From Deltaproteobacteria bacterium (lineage in GTDB: Bacteria > Desulfobacterota > UBA8473), in the NCBI GenBank assembly GCA_030621455.1, contig JAUXHQ010000066.1, forward strand, positions 1 through 8,053: a stretch of DNA of 8,053 nucleotides. Direction: 5' to 3'. A program made the translations under genes and the position numbers. The notes beneath the pieces are model-generated. The model was not told the DNA's origin. It made no database searches and saw nothing but the letters and a program-made list of their open reading frames with translations. Positions 6,485-8,053 of this stretch are shown here, piece after piece. Numbering within the stretch: position 1 is the stretch's first letter; each line of letters begins with the position of its first letter.

Positions 6485-7066
6485 TTGACAGGGGTTATCT
6501 TAGCAGGTGGCAAAAGCGAGAGGATGGGGAGGAACAAGGCGTTCCTGGAGATCGACGGGCAGAGGATGATCGATCGAACGGTCGCCACCTTCAAGAAGAT
6601 ATTCGATGAGGTAATCCTAGTCACAAATACCCCGACGGAATATTTCCATTTGGCTATTCAAATCGTAACTGACCTTATCCCCAAAAAAGGGTCTCTGGGG
6701 GGGATATTCACTGGGCTCTTCTATTCCTCATCTCAGTATATATTTGTGGCTGCGTGTGACATGCCCTTTCTCAATGATGGGTTCATAGACTACATGGTGT
6801 CACAGTCGAACGACTTCGATGTGGTTGTTCCTCATCCTGTTGACGGTCTGCAACCCCTCCATGCCATCTATTCCAAGCGGTGCTCAAGACACATAGAGAC
6901 CCTCATTGCGTCTAACGACTTGAAGATCGCCAGGTTTTACAGCAATGTAAGAGTAAGGGAAATCACGCCATCAGAGATGCTCTCCTTTGATCCCGAACAA
7001 GCTATGTTTTTCAATATAAATACGCCTGAGCAACTGGCAGAATGTAGAAAAAGGCATTCCTGTTGA
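6485..7066 (+). CDS. mobA: Molybdenum cofactor guanylyltransferase MobA
   Basis: This 193-residue cytoplasmic nucleotidyltransferase joins GMP from GTP to molybdopterin to make the dinucleotide cofactor used by DMSO-reductase-family enzymes. Seen: the N-terminal signature LAGGKSERMGRNKA (6-19), with Asn replacing an Asp often found near its end; GSLGGIFTGL (69-78); the metal-binding CDMPF (91-95); QPLHAIYS (123-130); and FFNINTPEQL (175-184). Length is normal. It starts at TTG, chosen from the ribosome binding site at 6474-6478 and because the conserved motif begins at once. It directly follows mobB, a common pairing, and its stop codon overlaps the start of the next gene. A cytidylyl- or other sugar-nucleotidyltransferase is much less likely given the mobB neighbour. 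Confidence 0.93.
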   Translation: MTGVILAGGKSERMGRNKAFLEIDGQRMIDRTVATFKKIFDEVILVTNTPTEYFHLAIQIVTDLIPKKGSLGGIFTGLFYSSSQYIFVAACDMPFLNDGFIDYMVSQSNDFDVVVPHPVDGLQPLHAIYSKRCSRHIETLIASNDLKIARFYSNVRVREITPSEMLSFDPEQAMFFNINTPEQLAECRKRHSC

Positions 7067-8053
7067 ATCATTCTCTATTCATAAGAAGCGGCTTTGCCTT
7101 GTTGTTTGCCTTGTCCTTCTTCGCCATTACGCCTCAAATTCCCCTTGCCCTCTCCCCTAAAGATATCGTGATTGTTTACAACACCGCCATGCCGGCGAGC
7201 AAGGATGTTGCGCTTTACTATTCGAAGAAGAGGAGCGTCGCCGAGTCCAACATGGTAGGGCTTAATCTCCCCGATTCCGAACGAATTGTACGTTCGGAAT
7301 TTGAGAAAAGCATGGTCCCGGTGGTTCGAGATGCTGTAGAGCGGTTGCAAAGGGTCGGAAGCACCCCTTCCGTCCTTCTCGTATACGGTGTCCCCCTCCG
7401 AGTGACAGATCCTATAGAGAATGAAACCGACACTGCGTTTATGGATTTCGTGGTAGAAAAGGTAACTGAATTTCAAGGGCTCACGTTACAACTCACTTCC
7501 CGACTCGACAAGTTGATCAATAAGCAAACACCAGCCTCTTATATCACCCATCCCGGCGAATCGCCTAAGACAAAAGATATCCTCAAGATTGCAGGCAAAT
7601 CGATCTCTATGGCCGTAAAATATATGAACAACAAGAATATTGAAAAAAAAGATATGGGGGCTAGGATCGAGGCATCCTCCATTCTGATCAGACTGACGGG
7701 GACCGCTCCCGCTGTCTTGTCCGTGAAGAGACAACTCCTGGAGAAAAAAGATAACGCTTCCACACATATACAAAACGAAATCCTTTTGAAACGCAATGCT
7801 ATAATTCAACGACAACTGGCTGAAACAACATTCAGGGGTGTTTTACCTGAAACCGCCCTTGAAGAATCAACTCTTGTCCGTTTGACGGATGGGATAATCG
7901 GGGAACTGAAATTCTGGGAAGAGGTTAGCGAGGCATATACAAAGAGGGGAACTTCGGCATCGGTGGACAGCGAACTGACCCTTCTCTTCGCACGTCCTCA
8001 CCAACTGGCAGGATGGGTCCCCAACCCCTTTCTCATGATATACGATAAGGTCC
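7063..8053 (+). CDS. Secreted TIGR03790-family protein (N-terminal 330 residues, cut by window end)
   Basis: An open frame of 330 codons runs to the window edge. Its TTG start overlaps the mobA stop (TTGA, 4-bp overlap) and is preceded by AAGG at 7051-7054. The N-terminus looks like a Sec signal peptide: a basic residue (Arg8), a hydrophobic core at about 11-23, and likely cleavage near residues 29-31. The mature part opens with a strand, DIVIVYNT (34-41), then DVALYYSKKRSVAESNMVGL (48-67) and VLLVYGVPLRV (104-114). Later come SASVDSELTLL (298-308) and GWVPNPF (317-323). From memory this order matches the uncharacterised TIGR03790 family. A largely helical, Lys/Gln-rich stretch (about 120-295) separates the two conserved parts and seems longer than usual. 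The function is unknown; the protein is probably periplasmic or surface-exposed. Its link to the mob genes may be only translational coupling. Confidence 0.75.
   Translation, partial: MNHSLFIRSGFALLFALSFFAITPQIPLALSPKDIVIVYNTAMPASKDVALYYSKKRSVAESNMVGLNLPDSERIVRSEFEKSMVPVVRDAVERLQRVGSTPSVLLVYGVPLRVTDPIENETDTAFMDFVVEKVTEFQGLTLQLTSRLDKLINKQTPASYITHPGESPKTKDILKIAGKSISMAVKYMNNKNIEKKDMGARIEASSILIRLTGTAPAVLSVKRQLLEKKDNASTHIQNEILLKRNAIIQRQLAETTFRGVLPETALEESTLVRLTDGIIGELKFWEEVSEAYTKRGTSASVDSELTLLFARPHQLAGWVPNPFLMIYDKV

Noticed and set aside
7075..7476. A 133-residue open frame on the minus strand near the window end
   Set aside because: The plus strand carries a frame open for 330 codons with a signal peptide and family motifs over the same bases.

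Overview
The window looks like part of the chromosome of an anaerobic bacterium, most likely a Desulfobacterota-type (delta-proteobacterial) sulfate reducer or syntroph. The lineage is inferred from gene content: an oxygen-sensitive glycyl-radical-enzyme activase with extra ferredoxin clusters, CoA-ester catabolism genes, a mobB/mobA pair and a TIGR03790-type secreted protein. No 16S rRNA, tRNA, CRISPR array or insertion sequence is visible.

Layout. Bases 1-53 hold a small hairpin and the ribosome binding site of the first gene. A radical-SAM activase of a glycyl radical enzyme (GRE) follows on + (54-1118). Its GRE partner is not in the window and may lie just upstream. A family III CoA-transferase runs convergently on - (1186-2382). 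A 227-bp divergent control region (2383-2609) carries a near-consensus sigma70 promoter on +, a weaker one on -, and a 9-bp inverted repeat that could be an operator or hairpin. On + there follows a tightly spaced series: an acyl-CoA synthetase (AMP-forming; acetyl-CoA-synthetase fold with an opened acyl pocket), an acyl-CoA dehydrogenase, MobB, MobA (TTG start) and a secreted TIGR03790-family protein (TTG start overlapping the mobA stop), which is cut by the window end. Gaps are 35, 49 and 26 bp and then a 4-bp overlap, so one operon is plausible.

How the genes may work together (inference). A carboxylic acid, perhaps the product of the unseen GRE (for example a fumarate-addition product), would be activated to its CoA thioester by the CoA-transferase and/or the ligase. 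The acyl-CoA dehydrogenase would then oxidise it. MobA/MobB would supply or load the guanylylated molybdenum or tungsten cofactor for an oxidoreductase not seen here, such as a formate dehydrogenase or a hydroxylase. The substrate cannot be read from this window.

Points that deserve attention: a roughly 40-residue insert in the activase between its two ferredoxin motifs, encoded by DNA full of inverted repeats; loss of the Trp that limits acetyl-CoA synthetases to short acids; two alternative CoA-activation enzymes facing each other across a palindromic control region; and a large helical insert in the TIGR03790-like protein.
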